Made by a program: the position numbers and the translations under genes. From contig NZ_CP049616.1 in the NCBI RefSeq assembly GCF_011068285.1, positions 2,026,501 through 2,090,500 of the forward strand: DNA of 64,000 nucleotides, given 5' to 3'. This stretch comes from Flagellimonas oceani (GTDB lineage Bacteria; Bacteroidota; Bacteroidia; Flavobacteriales; Flavobacteriaceae). Below are positions 53,968-63,225 of the stretch, in pieces (position 1 is the stretch's first letter; each line of letters starts with the position of its first letter). The notes under the pieces were generated by a model that worked only from the letters and a program-made list of their open reading frames with translations, had not been told where the DNA came from and ran no database searches.

Positions 53968-54609
53968 TTACTTGATTACATAAAGAATCCCTTCACGCTC
54001 ATTATATGTTAAACGTGTACCATTGTCAAAAAAATCAACAATATCATTTAAATCGATCAATACTGTTTCTTCATAGTTACCAATGGTTGTGCCTTGGTAA
54101 GGACTGGACACCACCCAAACATTTTTGACAACACAATTTTTTTCTGCTACTGGCCTAGGAAATCTTGTCCACACAATCTCGAGTGATCTATCCTGTGCAT
54201 TATTAAATATTCTTACCACCTCTTGATTTATCTGTTGGCCAATTTTGTCGGTATTGACGTTTTGTATGGAATGATTATAAATGTCGTTGTTCCCAAAGGC
54301 TAGGTAGCCATCGTGGGTCTTCTCCTTTTTTTCATATATAACATAATTGTCGGCTATCAAATTCAAAATTTTTTCAAAATTTCTTGGTTCCACAAAAAAG
54401 GTACCATCTTCTTCGATGATTTGCACGAAGCTGGTAACGCTGGGAGTAACATCCTCGGACAATTGATTTTCCAATATGGACTGGTTTGCAAAAAATGGTA
54501 CCAGATAGATTTTTTGGTCTATTTTAAGAGCTAAGTTGACAAATTTTCTCTCATCCGAACAGCTTAAAAAAACGGCCAGCACAACAAGGCAACTAAGAAT
54601 ATTTTTCAT
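53968..54609 (-). CDS. Hypothetical lipoprotein, 213 residues
   Basis: The N-terminus MKNILSCLVVLAVFLSCSDERK is a lipoprotein signal with Cys17. The rest is a mixed alpha/beta, acidic sequence (QKIYLVPFFANQSILENQLSEDVTPSVTSFVQIIEEDGTFFVEP and TVLIDLNDIVDFFDNGTRLTYNEREGILYVIK) with no family I recognise. It is convergent with the GNAT gene. Its promoter region has a -7 box and direct-repeat element C. Envelope location is inferred from the lipobox; function unknown. Confidence 0.65.
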   Translation of the reverse strand: MKNILSCLVVLAVFLSCSDERKFVNLALKIDQKIYLVPFFANQSILENQLSEDVTPSVTSFVQIIEEDGTFFVEPRNFEKILNLIADNYVIYEKKEKTHDGYLAFGNNDIYNHSIQNVNTDKIGQQINQEVVRIFNNAQDRSLEIVWTRFPRPVAEKNCVVKNVWVVSSPYQGTTIGNYEETVLIDLNDIVDFFDNGTRLTYNEREGILYVIK

Positions 54610-54667
54610 TTTCGTTGGAACATTAGCATTACACTTTAGGTATCTGAATTAAAAATATGAAAACTGA

Positions 54668-54716
54668 CAAAAGTATGAACTGCTGAATTGATGGATGGGC
54701 CGTTTCAATTGACCAA
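54668..54716 (-). promoter_or_regulatory. Direct-repeat element C with -7 box, upstream of the hypothetical lipoprotein
   Basis: On the minus strand TTGGTCAAT-N12-TCCATCAAT (54687-54716), a relative of elements A and B, precedes by 11 nt an exact TAnnTTTG box TACTTTTG (54668-54675). The ATG lies about 60 nt downstream. The repeat would cover the -33 region. Confidence 0.5.
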
Positions 54717-54836
54717 TTGATGATTTAAATTGATTTTGATTAAAATTCAAATGTTATCATCAAAATTTATGTGAAAAAATTAAATATATCGCTAAAAATG
54801 AGTACCTTATGTAATCAATCCACAAACCTCAACACC

Positions 54837-55259
54837 ATGGGTCTCATAAAAAAGCTCAACAAATGGGCCAACGCCCACACCTATCTTATATTGGATTTGA
54901 TTCGGGTTTTGCTGGGTATTGTTTTTTTTGTCAAGGGTATCGAGTTTATGACCCATCATGAAGAAATGGAACGGTTGGCAGCACCTTTCCAAAATATTCC
55001 CGGTGGAATGATCCTTCTGCATTATTTGATCCCCGCCCATTTTGTAGGGGGAATTCTTATAGTGGTCGGGCTGCTCACAAGATGGGCCGCCATAGCTCAA
55101 CTCCCCCTTTTGTTTGGCGCCGTACTCACCAATTTTTTGGGACAAATGGATACCAACAACCTTATGTTGGCCATCATTGTTCTGATTACGTCCCTGTTTT
55201 TTATTATCTACGGTTCGGGAAAGCATTCCGTAGATTATTACCTTAAAATGCAGCAATAG
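54837..55259 (+). CDS. DoxX family membrane protein
   Basis: A 140-residue protein with four predicted transmembrane helices: YLILDLIRVLLGIVFFVKGIEF, MILLHYLIPAHFVGGILIVVGLLT, IAQLPLLFGAVLTNFLG and LMLAIIVLITSLFFIIYGSG. It shows the DoxX-type pattern R-x-x-LG-x-x-F-x-x-KG and GGI-L-x-G-L-x-T-R-W. The start is ATG 54837 (MGLIKKLNKWANAH), since the longer frame adds unrelated residues. DoxX proteins associate with redox or quinone-linked partners in some bacteria; the function here is unknown. Confidence 0.82.
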   Translation: MGLIKKLNKWANAHTYLILDLIRVLLGIVFFVKGIEFMTHHEEMERLAAPFQNIPGGMILLHYLIPAHFVGGILIVVGLLTRWAAIAQLPLLFGAVLTNFLGQMDTNNLMLAIIVLITSLFFIIYGSGKHSVDYYLKMQQ

Positions 55260-55260
55260 C

Positions 55261-57423
55261 CTAAAGGTTATCCAGTTGATTGCTTTTGCCGTCCGTGCTT
55301 ATCGTCCAAAAGAAGCCTACAAAGAAAAAACTGTCCGCCGGTGGCGTTATGGCCCTTCTATTGTACACGCCACCTACATCGGGGGTGTTGGCATATTGGT
55401 AATTACTGACGTTGTTTAGGCTCAATAAATTGCTAACAGAGAAGTACAGGATTTTTTGCTGGTCGATGAGATAGGCCCAGTTAAAGCTCAAGTTGTTGTA
55501 CGATTTGGTTTTTTCTTGCATAAAACCAGGGTTGTTCGGATTGTGGTAAGGCCTTCCCGAGCCGTAAGAATATGATAACCCTACTTGAGAGCGCAACTTG
55601 TCCACCCAATATTTGGTTACCAGCGAAGCATTGTGCTTTGGTGCAAAATTCGGGGTCGCCCGTTCAGGAAAATTTTGGTAATCGCGCTCGGTATCCAAAT
55701 AAGAGTAGGAAAACCAGTAATCCAAATTTTCAATGCTCTTACTGTCTCTCCAAAAAACATCTACTCCTTGGGCATATCCCCCTCCGGAATTACTGTAATC
55801 GGAATTGAACTGTGGCATTTCCGAATCATACTTTACCAATTGGTCATAATCCTTATAGTAAAGCTCCGTTCTAAAGGTTTTTCCATTGTTTATGTATTGA
55901 TAGTTCAAAATGTAATGCGAAGCTTTCTCCATGGACAAACTTCCATCAAACTTTATGACATCTGAAAGCGGTCTCTGGTAAAAATCGCCATAGGCCAAGG
56001 AAAATTGTCCGTTTTCCCCAGGTTTGTAGGCCAATGACAGCCTTGGGGACACTTTAAACTCATCCAACAAACTGCTTTGTGTGGCCCTTATGCCCAACTT
56101 CATGGCGAATTTGTTGCTCAAATAAATGTCGGATTCGGCAAAACCGGCCCATAATCCATCCGTGTATCCATTATCAAACTCATTGGTATTTACATCGGTA
56201 AAGGTTTCATCAAAATTGGTGTGGAAATATTCCGTCCCAAAACTCAAATCGAACCGATTACTGAAATTTTTACGGGCCTTGACCTTGAGGTGCGTAGATG
56301 TTTCCTTGTTATCTACCTTGTCATCATTAATACCTATATCGTTAGTGTCCCATGCAATGGAAGCACCCGAGGTAAGACTCCAATCGTTCCCAAAATAATA
56401 TTTATAGGATGAATTGAAATACAGGTTGTTGTTCTTCAAACCGAAACGTACATAATCATCAAAATTGATGTCCTCTTGCTCAATATCCAGATTGGAATGG
56501 TTGAACCCTGTGTACAGTTTGAACATACTTTTTTCGCCTTTGCTCCTAAAAACGGCCTCGCCCGAAATGGATTCATAAGGACTTTTCCATCGAACTCCTT
56601 GGGTGGAAGGAATCAAGGCTTCGTAGGGGGCCAGGTTCATGTAGGAGGTGTTGATGCTCAACGATTGGTCTCCCCAGATTTCGGTATGCCCCAGCCCGCC
56701 CCCAACGCTCATTACGGAGATTTCGGTTTGCTCTTGCAAGGGAACATCCGTGGTGTTGAGCAGTAATACGCTGGACAACGCTTGACCGTACTCGGCAGAA
56801 TACCCTCCCGTACTAAAAGAAATTCCTTTAAATAGAAATGGGGAGAACCTCCCACGGGTAGGCGTATTGTTCGCTGTGGCATTGAACGGCTGAAATACCC
56901 GGAGGCCATCGATAAAAACTTGGGTTTCGCCCGCTGTTCCTCCCCTTACGAACAAGCGTCCATCCTCGTTGACGGTTGTGGTGCCCGGCAGGGTCTGCAA
57001 AGCGGCCACAAAATCTCCGGCAGCACCGGCAGTGGTCACAATATCCAATGGTTTTAATACCGATGCCTTGGAATTGTCACCAGCTTCAAAAGTACCGGCT
57101 GTCAAGGTAACACCGGATAGGGTGTTGACGGATTCCATTAATTTGATGTGCAAATCCTTAAAATAGGAAATATCGCCAGCCTCGTAGTGCGGTTCATAGG
57201 ACAACATGGAGACAATAAGCGTTTGAAGGCCTTCCTCCGTGGTCTCAAAACTAAAATTTCCGTTGGCATCCGAAGATGCGCCATCATAAGTGCCCTCCAA
57301 GTAGATATTGGCCCCTTCTATGGGAACGTTCTTTGCATCGGTTACTTTCCCTGTGATGGTCTGTTGGGCAAAAACAGCTCCCGTGCACAGCCCTGTAATA
57401 ATAAGGTTGATAAGAATTTTCAT
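55261..57423 (-). CDS. TonB-dependent outer-membrane receptor with carboxypeptidase-like regulatory domain
   Basis: Starting at ATG 57423 gives 720 residues with signal peptide (MKILINLIITGLCTGAVFAQ). The order is a CarboxypepD_reg-like domain (about 22-105, ITGKVTDAKNVPIEGANIYLEG), a plug domain (about 125-230, with FVAALQTLPGTTTVNEDGRLFVRGGTAGETQVFIDG), then a beta-barrel to the C-terminus. No SusD-like lipoprotein gene is adjacent, so it is not a standard SusCD pair; the ligand may be a siderophore, vitamin or peptide. Its promoter carries a LytTR operator of the same type as those of the kinase/2TM operons. This is the strongest sign of control by the LytTR regulator. Confidence 0.9.
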   Translation of the reverse strand: MKILINLIITGLCTGAVFAQQTITGKVTDAKNVPIEGANIYLEGTYDGASSDANGNFSFETTEEGLQTLIVSMLSYEPHYEAGDISYFKDLHIKLMESVNTLSGVTLTAGTFEAGDNSKASVLKPLDIVTTAGAAGDFVAALQTLPGTTTVNEDGRLFVRGGTAGETQVFIDGLRVFQPFNATANNTPTRGRFSPFLFKGISFSTGGYSAEYGQALSSVLLLNTTDVPLQEQTEISVMSVGGGLGHTEIWGDQSLSINTSYMNLAPYEALIPSTQGVRWKSPYESISGEAVFRSKGEKSMFKLYTGFNHSNLDIEQEDINFDDYVRFGLKNNNLYFNSSYKYYFGNDWSLTSGASIAWDTNDIGINDDKVDNKETSTHLKVKARKNFSNRFDLSFGTEYFHTNFDETFTDVNTNEFDNGYTDGLWAGFAESDIYLSNKFAMKLGIRATQSSLLDEFKVSPRLSLAYKPGENGQFSLAYGDFYQRPLSDVIKFDGSLSMEKASHYILNYQYINNGKTFRTELYYKDYDQLVKYDSEMPQFNSDYSNSGGGYAQGVDVFWRDSKSIENLDYWFSYSYLDTERDYQNFPERATPNFAPKHNASLVTKYWVDKLRSQVGLSYSYGSGRPYHNPNNPGFMQEKTKSYNNLSFNWAYLIDQQKILYFSVSNLLSLNNVSNYQYANTPDVGGVYNRRAITPPADSFFFVGFFWTISTDGKSNQLDNL

Positions 57424-57449
57424 TATTTTTCTCTTTTTGATTGATGCCA

Positions 57450-57520
57450 CAAAATTGCTTGCACGCAGGTTGCCAAACCAAAAGGAAGTACCCAACTGTA
57501 GATTTTCACAACCGAATTGA
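57450..57520 (-). promoter_or_regulatory. LytTR operator and -7 box of the TonB-dependent receptor
   Basis: On the minus strand TCAATTCGG-N12-ACAGTTGGG (57491-57520) is followed after exactly 33 nt by the -7 box CAATTTTG (57450-57457), 26 nt before the ATG at 57423. It matches the half-site and geometry at 50291-50361. Confidence 0.75.
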
Positions 57521-57637
57521 ATTGCCGATTTCCTAATGCAGTTCACTCCAAAAAATCAACATTTCGGTAGGTTAAAATTTTTCCGGTGATGCTTCTTTCT
57601 GAATTTTGGGGCATACAAAACATCAAAAACAACCATT

Positions 57638-58057
57638 ATGAAAACTCTGACACTAGTATTAAGTCTCTTTTTAGTGAGTATTGCAGGAATCGCACAAGAA
57701 AAAACAGGTGTGGACATTACCGTGACCATCGATAACATCACCAATGATGAAGGTAAGGTGCTTGCCGGTCTGCATACCGAAGAAACCTTTATGAAAGGAC
57801 CGGGCGTCCAAAATCTACAAAGTGCCATTGCAGATGGTAAAGTCACCTTGACCTTTACCAATGTGGCCCCTGGCACCTATGCGATCATGGCCATGCACGA
57901 TGCCAATGAAAACAATCGTATGGATTATGAATCCAACGGAATGCCCAAAGAAGGCTACGGCATGTCGGGCAACGATATGACGATGGGACCACCGACCTTT
58001 AACAGCGCCAAATTTACTGTTGGCGAAGAAGATATGGAGTTTACCATTCGGTTCTAG
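57638..58057 (+). CDS. DUF2141 family exported protein
   Basis: A 139-residue exported protein with signal peptide ending SIAGIAQ. The body is a beta-sandwich with DUF2141 hallmarks: ITNDEGKVLAGLHTEETFMK, then NVAPGTYAIMAMHDANENNRMDYESNGMPKEGYGMSG and a late GPPTFNSAKF. The DANENNRMD segment is a calcium-binding-like loop. Function of the family is not established. It has its own terminator and is divergent from the TonB-dependent receptor. Confidence 0.85.
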   Translation: MKTLTLVLSLFLVSIAGIAQEKTGVDITVTIDNITNDEGKVLAGLHTEETFMKGPGVQNLQSAIADGKVTLTFTNVAPGTYAIMAMHDANENNRMDYESNGMPKEGYGMSGNDMTMGPPTFNSAKFTVGEEDMEFTIRF

Positions 58058-58086
58058 CCTAAAAAAAACATCATCGATCAAAAAGG

Positions 58087-58112
58087 AAGCCCGCCCCAGA
58101 GCGGGCTTTTTA
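58087..58112 (+). terminator. Terminator after the DUF2141 gene
   Basis: AAGCCCGC (58087-58094) pairs with GCGGGCTT (58101-58108) with a 6-nt loop, followed by a run of T. Confidence 0.85.
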
Positions 58113-58201
58113 TTTACATATATCCAAGCTTTAGGAATACGCTTTTTCTATAGATTAACCTGATGGTTTTTTATACTTTTATACCCTAAACTTATAATTG
58201 A

Positions 58202-59143
58202 ATGACCATTACCCAACTTCAATATGTGTTAGCCGTGGCCGAGCACAAGAACTTTACCTTGGCCGCGGAAAAGAGCTTTGTTACCCAACCTACACTGAGC
58301 ATGCAGGTTCAAAAGTTGGAGGACGAACTGGATGTACTCATTTTTGACAGGGGCAAAAAGCCCATAACCATAACCGAAGTGGGCAAAAAAATAGTTGCCC
58401 AAGCAAAAAACATCGTGGCAGAAGCCGAGCGCATCAAAGATATTGTAGATCAGGACAAGGGTTATATCGGTGGCGACTACACCTTGGGAATCATACCCAC
58501 CGTAATGCCAACATTGCTCCCCATGTTCTTGAACTCGTTCATAAAAAAATATCCAAAAGTAAACCTGATTATAAAGGAACAGTCTACCCAGACCATGATC
58601 AAGAATATTATGGACGGGCATTTGGATGCCGGCATTGCTGCGACACCCCTTGAAATTGAATTTATTAAGGAACGTCCCCTGTACTATGAACCTTTTGTTG
58701 GGTATGTCCCGAAGAATCACCGCTTGGCTTCGGAAAATGAACTGACCACAAGCGATCTAGATGTGAACGATGTGCTTTTGTTACAGGATGGACATTGTTT
58801 TCGAGAGGGGGTCATCAACCTATGCAAAGCCTCCAAAAACCTGCGCGGCGAGCATTTTAAGATAGAGAGCGGAAGTTTTGAAACTTTGGTGAGCTTGGCA
58901 GATGAAGGTATGGGAATGACCTTGTTGCCCTACTTGAACACCCTGCACTTGGATAAAGAAAAAGCGACTAACCTTAAATCTTTCCAGACCCCTTCCCCCG
59001 CCCGGGAAATAAGTATGATCTATCATAAAAGTGAACTTAAAATACAAATAACGGACGCACTGAGAGAGGTCATTTCCAGCATTGTTCGTGGAGCCATTGC
59101 TTTTCAGGACGTGAAAATCGTAAGCCCCTTGTCCAAAAATTAA
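58202..59143 (+). CDS. oxyR: OxyR, LysR-type hydrogen peroxide sensor
   Basis: A 313-residue LysR-type regulator. The helix-turn-helix is at about 15-40 (FTLAAEKSFVTQPTLSMQVQKLEDELDVLIFDR). The regulatory domain contains DGHCFREGVINLC, where the cysteines fall at residues 199 and 208, exactly as the redox pair Cys199/Cys208 of E. coli OxyR. On oxidation these form a disulfide and switch the regulator to activation of peroxide-defence genes. No catalase or peroxiredoxin gene lies in the window, so its targets must be elsewhere. A terminator starts at the base after its stop. Confidence 0.93.
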   Translation: MTITQLQYVLAVAEHKNFTLAAEKSFVTQPTLSMQVQKLEDELDVLIFDRGKKPITITEVGKKIVAQAKNIVAEAERIKDIVDQDKGYIGGDYTLGIIPTVMPTLLPMFLNSFIKKYPKVNLIIKEQSTQTMIKNIMDGHLDAGIAATPLEIEFIKERPLYYEPFVGYVPKNHRLASENELTTSDLDVNDVLLLQDGHCFREGVINLCKASKNLRGEHFKIESGSFETLVSLADEGMGMTLLPYLNTLHLDKEKATNLKSFQTPSPAREISMIYHKSELKIQITDALREVISSIVRGAIAFQDVKIVSPLSKN

Positions 59144-59167
59144 AAGAGCCGCTTTTCAGCGGCTCTT
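59144..59167 (+). terminator. Terminator of oxyR
   Basis: AAGAGCCGC (59144-59152) pairs with GCGGCTCTT (59159-59167) with a TTTTCA loop; it abuts the stop codon. The T run after it is short. Confidence 0.65.
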
Positions 59168-59175
59168 GTCAGTGT

Positions 59176-59361
59176 TTAAATTTTTAATAATAACAATGTT
59201 GATTGTAATTCCGGTTTGTCCACAATATAAAATTGCAACCAGATTTTCAATTCCTCTACTTCATTGGGTAACAATCTCGAAATTGCTTTCTGAAGTTCCC
59301 TAGTGAAGAGTTTAGCATCAAAACTCACCTTTTGTAGGATTGTTTTGGTGTAATCTAACAT
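59176..59361 (-). CDS. Small conserved-looking protein, 61 residues
   Basis: The frame MLDYTKTILQKVSFDAKLFTRELQKAISRLLPNEVEELKIWLQFYIVDKPELQ looks like the short helical protein found widely in Bacteroidota (MLDYTKxILxKVSFDxxLFxKEL). I take the start at ATG 59361. ATG 59373 (MPRAMLDY) is possible, and the longer frame to 59508 overlaps the divergent dacB-like gene. No known function. It sits directly behind oxyR on the other strand. Confidence 0.65.
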   Translation of the reverse strand: MLDYTKTILQKVSFDAKLFTRELQKAISRLLPNEVEELKIWLQFYIVDKPELQSTLLLLKI

Positions 59362-59493
59362 AGCTCTAGGCATATCAATTTGATTAAATTGGGTAAATAG
59401 GTTGTGACCTAAATTACTAAAAAAGGGGCTTAAAAAAGCTAACTTCCAGTTAAAAATTGAATATCTTGTTGTTAAATTCGACGAAAGAATCCT

Positions 59494-60777
59494 ATGCTCA
59501 AAAAACATAAAACCAAATTTAAAGTACTGATAACAAGATGTTTTATAGGCACCATCTTACTGTCCGGTTGCAGTTCCATCAAAAAAACGATCAATTCAAA
59601 AATAGAGGACGATAACCTTCAAAACTCTTTCCACGGATTGGTGGTCATTGATGCCAACAGCCATAAAGAAATCTACAATCTGAATGGGGATAAATACTTT
59701 ACCCCGGCCAGTAACACCAAGGTCGTGACTTTTTACACCGGCCTTAATTTGCTGCCCAAAAATATACCGACCCTCAAGTATGTAGTCGCCAACGACACCA
59801 TTTTTATAGAGGGGACTGGCGACCCTACATGGTTACACCCTTATTTTATGGACAGTACGGCCATAAATTGGTTAAAAAAACAAAGAACCATAGCACTTTA
59901 TACCAAAAATCATGATGAGCAACGGTATGGGCCTGGCTGGGCATGGGAAGATTATGATACTTATTTCTCGCCCGAAAAATCCACTTTACCGTTTTACGGG
60001 AATGTTGTCACGATTTCCAATAATGAAGCATTGGAAGTTTCTCCCAAAACTTTCTTTGACAAAACTCTGGTGAAGGACACGACGATAAAGCGTGAGGAGT
60101 TCCACAACCAATTTTACATCTCACCAACCGAAAAAGACACTTTGGAAGTTCCTTTTATGACCAGCGATAGTTTAACGAAGCAACTATTGGAAACGGCTAT
60201 TGGAAAAGAAATTATACTTACCCCACACTTTCCCGATAGCGAGAAACAAATGCTGTACGGTATGGAAACCGACTCTATTTACAAACGCATGCTATTGAAA
60301 AGCGACAACTTTTTGGCGGAACAATTATTGTTCGCAGCTTCGGGCATGATTTCCGATACCTTGAGCACACAAAATGCCATAGAATTTATGTTGGACAATC
60401 AGTTTAAGGATTTGGAACACCGCCCGCGTTGGGTAGATGGTTCCGGGCTCTCCCGATACAATCTCTTCACGCCAAAATCCTTTGTTCAAATTCTTCAAAA
60501 ACTTCACCAGGAAATCCCGGAAGAGCGCCTGTTTGCACTTTTTCCAATGTGGGGCCCGGACAATACTGTTGAAAAATGGGAAGACCCGACCACGGAGCCA
60601 TTTCTATTTGCCAAATCAGGCTCGTTTGGGAACAATTATAATTTGAGCGGCTATGTCAAGACCAAATCGGGGAAATTGCTCATCTTCAGTTTTATGAACA
60701 ATCATTTTAGAATTCCCTCAAAAGTGATTAGAAAAACTATGTATGCTACCTTAAAAAGCCTCCACGAAAATTACTGA
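59494..60777 (+). CDS. D-alanyl-D-alanine carboxypeptidase/endopeptidase (PBP4/S13 family), lipoprotein
   Basis: A 427-residue peptidoglycan hydrolase of the S13 family. A lipobox (LLSGC, Cys26) anchors it. The catalytic SxxK motif is Ser73-Asn-Thr-Lys76 in [12 protein letters not shown], the SxN-type motif is SDNFLAEQ near residue 270, and the KTG-type motif is KSG in [10 protein letters not shown]. It would remove the terminal D-Ala from stem peptides and cut cross-links in the periplasm. The protein is shorter than E. coli DacB (477), losing part of the insert domain. Overlaps the convergent Nudix gene by 7 nt. Confidence 0.88.
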   Translation: MLKKHKTKFKVLITRCFIGTILLSGCSSIKKTINSKIEDDNLQNSFHGLVVIDANSHKEIYNLNGDKYFTPASNTKVVTFYTGLNLLPKNIPTLKYVVANDTIFIEGTGDPTWLHPYFMDSTAINWLKKQRTIALYTKNHDEQRYGPGWAWEDYDTYFSPEKSTLPFYGNVVTISNNEALEVSPKTFFDKTLVKDTTIKREEFHNQFYISPTEKDTLEVPFMTSDSLTKQLLETAIGKEIILTPHFPDSEKQMLYGMETDSIYKRMLLKSDNFLAEQLLFAASGMISDTLSTQNAIEFMLDNQFKDLEHRPRWVDGSGLSRYNLFTPKSFVQILQKLHQEIPEERLFALFPMWGPDNTVEKWEDPTTEPFLFAKSGSFGNNYNLSGYVKTKSGKLLIFSFMNNHFRIPSKVIRKTMYATLKSLHENY

Positions 60778-61358
60778 TCAAAAATTCCGTGAATTTGGGC
60801 GTATTGCAACAACATAATGGTCTTGGCATCTTTGATTTCACCTGATTGCACCATACTTATCGCTTCTTTAAAATCCAGTTCCAAAACTTCGATATTCTCT
60901 GTCTCGTCCTCGGCTCCGCCGCCCTCACTTACTTTCATGGCATCTTCATACTGCCCAATAAAAAAATAAAGAATCTCGGTTACCGAACCAGGGGACATAT
61001 AGGATTCAAAGACCTTTTTTACCTTATCAATTTTGTACCCGGTCTCCTCCTCTACTTCCATTTTTATGGTTTCCTCGGCATTTCCTTTTTCCAGTAGTCC
61101 CGCACAGGCCTCGATCATCATTCCATCCGTGTTGCCATTGACATAAGTGGGCATTCGAAATTGTCTGGTAAGCACTACTTTTCCTTTTTTTAGATTGTAA
61201 AGCAAAATTGCGGCCCCATTCCCCCTATCGTAAGCTTCACGGGATTGTTTTTCCCAGCTACCGTCCTCTCGCTGATACTCAAACGTTATTTTGTTCAGCG
61301 TGTACCAATTGTCAGAGAGGAGTTCTTTTTCAATGTTTCTTACATTTCCATATTTCAT
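60771..61358 (-). CDS. Nudix hydrolase, NudK-like (GDP-mannose pyrophosphatase type)
   Basis: A 195-residue Nudix protein with the box [23 protein letters not shown] near residue 90. The EExG part with its metal-binding glutamates is intact, while the usual Arg of REUxEExGU is Met. The N-terminal strand [20 protein letters not shown] and [17 protein letters not shown] are like E. coli NudK, which hydrolyses GDP-mannose; ADP-ribose pyrophosphatases are the nearest alternative. It ends in the dacB-like gene (7-nt overlap) and begins 13 nt after the DUF2461 gene in transcription order. Confidence 0.82.
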   Translation of the reverse strand: MKYGNVRNIEKELLSDNWYTLNKITFEYQREDGSWEKQSREAYDRGNGAAILLYNLKKGKVVLTRQFRMPTYVNGNTDGMMIEACAGLLEKGNAEETIKMEVEEETGYKIDKVKKVFESYMSPGSVTEILYFFIGQYEDAMKVSEGGGAEDETENIEVLELDFKEAISMVQSGEIKDAKTIMLLQYAQIHGIFDQ

Positions 61359-61371
61359 ATTGAGAGGAGGT

Positions 61372-62025
61372 TTAAACCGTTACGGCTTGATTTAAATATT
61401 GCCTAAAGGGAAGCATTTCTTTATAAACGGCAACAATTTTTTCTTTGAAATCATCGCTAAGGACATCTGCTCTTGTCAATTGATATTCCACAGCGAAGGT
61501 TTTGTTGCGTAGCAATTCGATATGTGGGTGGTCGTTGGAAAACCCTTTGGGCGATGACACCAGTTTTTCATCCTCGTACAGTCCACCGAACATTTTTTTG
61601 AAGGATGGTTTGTCCAAAATCTTTTGCAACTCTTCACCATTATAATCGATGGCATCGCGGATACTGCGTAGCGTTTTGGAATCGGGTCGCCAGCGACCAC
61701 CTGCCAACAGGCAATGCTTCAGGCCAATTTCGATATAAAAATCCGCTGAATTGGGCGCTTTGTCCAAACCTGCCCCAAAATGGTCTTTGTAGATGGGCTT
61801 GTTCGGGTGGAACATCAAATTATTGTTGATTCGATTGATGCCTTTTTTGCCGGGAGTTGGATAATAATCATCATGGAGCTGAGCCATCGTCATATCCAAA
61901 TCGTCCAACCAAGTGATGAAGTCGTTACGGAGGGATTTGTACCATTTACGGTTCGCATCCATCCATTCCTTGTTGTTGTTTTGTTGCAATTCTTCCAGAA
62001 AATGGAACAGGTCGTTGAAATTCAT
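61372..62025 (-). CDS. DUF2461 family protein (TIGR02453)
   Basis: Starting at ATG 62025 gives 217 residues, [29 protein letters not shown], the family's usual opening. The longer frame to 62058 reads through a heptad array and is not coding. Conserved parts are the N-terminal FLxxLxxNNxxEWxxxNR motif, the middle NRDxRFxxxKxPYKxx-like segment (here [16 protein letters not shown]), and [19 protein letters not shown]. The function is unknown. It lies in the same direction as the Nudix gene and may be co-transcribed with it. Confidence 0.85.
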   Translation of the reverse strand: MNFNDLFHFLEELQQNNNKEWMDANRKWYKSLRNDFITWLDDLDMTMAQLHDDYYPTPGKKGINRINNNLMFHPNKPIYKDHFGAGLDKAPNSADFYIEIGLKHCLLAGGRWRPDSKTLRSIRDAIDYNGEELQKILDKPSFKKMFGGLYEDEKLVSSPKGFSNDHPHIELLRNKTFAVEYQLTRADVLSDDFKEKIVAVYKEMLPFRQYLNQAVTV

Positions 62026-62047
62026 ATCCACAAAAGAAGTGATTTTT

Positions 62048-62096
62048 TCAGACTTCAAACTTCAAATCTCTGATTTCAGACTTAAGATATCAGATG
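62048..62096. repeat. Degenerate heptad array of seven units
   Basis: Seven 7-bp units, four of them with TCAGACT- or TCAAACT-like sequence, form the start of the repeat-rich gap between the DUF2461 and AIM24 genes. The array abuts the dispersed hairpin repeat at 62096. Confidence 0.75.
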
Positions 62097-62123
62097 AAAT
62101 TCTTCACTTCGTTCAGAATGACA
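62096..62123 (-). repeat. Dispersed hairpin repeat, copy 2 (TGTCATTCTGAACG type)
   Basis: On the minus strand TGTCATTCTGAACG, AAGT and GAAGAATTTC. The outer 14 nt equal those of the copy at 12899-12940, which has an extra inner hairpin. Copies of such sequences are common in Bacteroidota intergenic regions. Confidence 0.65.
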
Positions 62124-62140
62124 TTGATACACAAAACAAC

Positions 62141-62168
62141 CGACTCCTGACTCCTAACTTCTGACTTC
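62141..62168. repeat. Short heptad array
   Basis: Four 7-bp units, CGACTCC and TGACTCC then TAACTTC and TGACTTC. The unit is the same as in the larger array at 62245-62300. Confidence 0.7.
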
Positions 62169-62177
62169 AAATTAAAT

Positions 62178-62226
62178 ATTTCTCGACTATGCCTTCGACT
62201 CCGCTCAGGCACCAGCTCGAAATGAC
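62178..62226. repeat. Dispersed hairpin repeat of the TCATTTCGAGC type
   Basis: On the minus strand it starts TGTCATTTCGAGC and ends GTCGAGAAAT, with an inner near-palindrome around CCTGAGCGGAGTCGAAGG. It is a different repeat class from the copy just before it, placed between two heptad arrays. Confidence 0.6.
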
Positions 62227-62244
62227 ATTTTGTTACATTTAACC

Positions 62245-62299
<55 letters not shown>

Positions 62300-62300
<1 letters not shown>

Positions 62301-63100
62301 TAAAACCTATTGTCCCCATCGAGCAAATCGCCAAGGCCACCCAAGATGCTTCCTTCACCTTTGTCTTTTCCTCCACCTCTGGGTGCAGCGGCCCAAACAC
62401 GACTGGCCAACCTACTGAACGGCAGGGATTGCACATATACGGTTCCAGGTCCGCGAAGGGTTGCGAAGAAGAGTCCTTCGCCTCCGAATACCGAGTTTCG
62501 GATACCGCCTATAAATTCAATGTTATAATCCACGGTTTGGGAAAAACCAACGATACAGCCTGTATCCACTCTTAAGGTCTCGCCTGGTGCCAATGTTTTC
62601 TTGGCCATGGTTCCGCCTGCGTGCACAAAGGCCATTCCATCGCCTTCCAATTTTTGCATGATAAAGCCCTCACCACCGAAAAAGCCACGTCCCAAGCGTT
62701 TGGAGAACTCGATGCCTACGGAAACGCCTTTTGCGGCACATAGAAACGCATCTTTTTGACAGATGAACTTTCCTCCTTTTTCAGAAAGGTCGATGGGTAC
62801 AATTTTACCGGGATAAGGCGAAGCAAAGCTTACCTGCTTTTTTCCTTGACCAATGTTCAAGAAAGCGGTCATAAAAAGGCTCTCGCCCGTGAGCAGTCGC
62901 TTTCCAGCCGAGAATAATTTGCCCAAAACCCCTGTATCTTGATTGGAACCGTCGCCAAAGATGGTGTCCATTTTAATCTCGGAGTCCATCATCATGAAAC
63001 TGCCTGCTTCGGCAATAACAGCTTCCTGTGGATCTAGTTCTATCTCCACATATTGCATTTCTTCCCCGTAAATGTGATAATCTATTTCGTGTGCGTTCAT
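62300..63100 (-). CDS. AIM24/TIGR00266 family protein
   Basis: A 266-residue cytoplasmic protein of the AIM24/TIGR00266 family, whose function is unestablished. It contains the typical blocks [67 protein letters not shown] and [44 protein letters not shown]. The Gly-rich C-terminus ([20 protein letters not shown]) is a loose tail. It stands alone between two repeat-rich gaps. Confidence 0.88.
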
Positions 63101-63176
63101 TTGATATTGATGTTTTTTGATTTCTGATTATATGTTGGGGAATCGGTGATTTTGTTACACTCTTAAAAAGCTATCG

Positions 63177-63225
63177 ATTCAACTTTCCCATAACTTCAGC
63201 CTTTTAACTTTACACCTCTAACTTG
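63177..63225. repeat. Degenerate heptad array overlapping the end of the DUF4442 gene
   Basis: Seven 7-bp units in which TAACTTC, TAACTTT and TAACTTG recur every 14 bp (63191, 63205, 63219). The last unit overlaps the minus-strand stop codon of the gene at 63218. The match is weaker than that of the arrays near 62.25 kb. Confidence 0.5.

Noticed and set aside
55261..57423. SusC/SusD polysaccharide utilisation locus
   Set aside because: The receptor has no SusD-like lipoprotein, glycoside hydrolase or hybrid two-component gene next to it, and lacks the length typical of SusC proteins (about 1000 residues).
62026..62058. N-terminal extension of the DUF2461 protein (start at 62058)
   Set aside because: The extra eleven residues are encoded partly by a heptad repeat array; family similarity begins at the ATG 62025.
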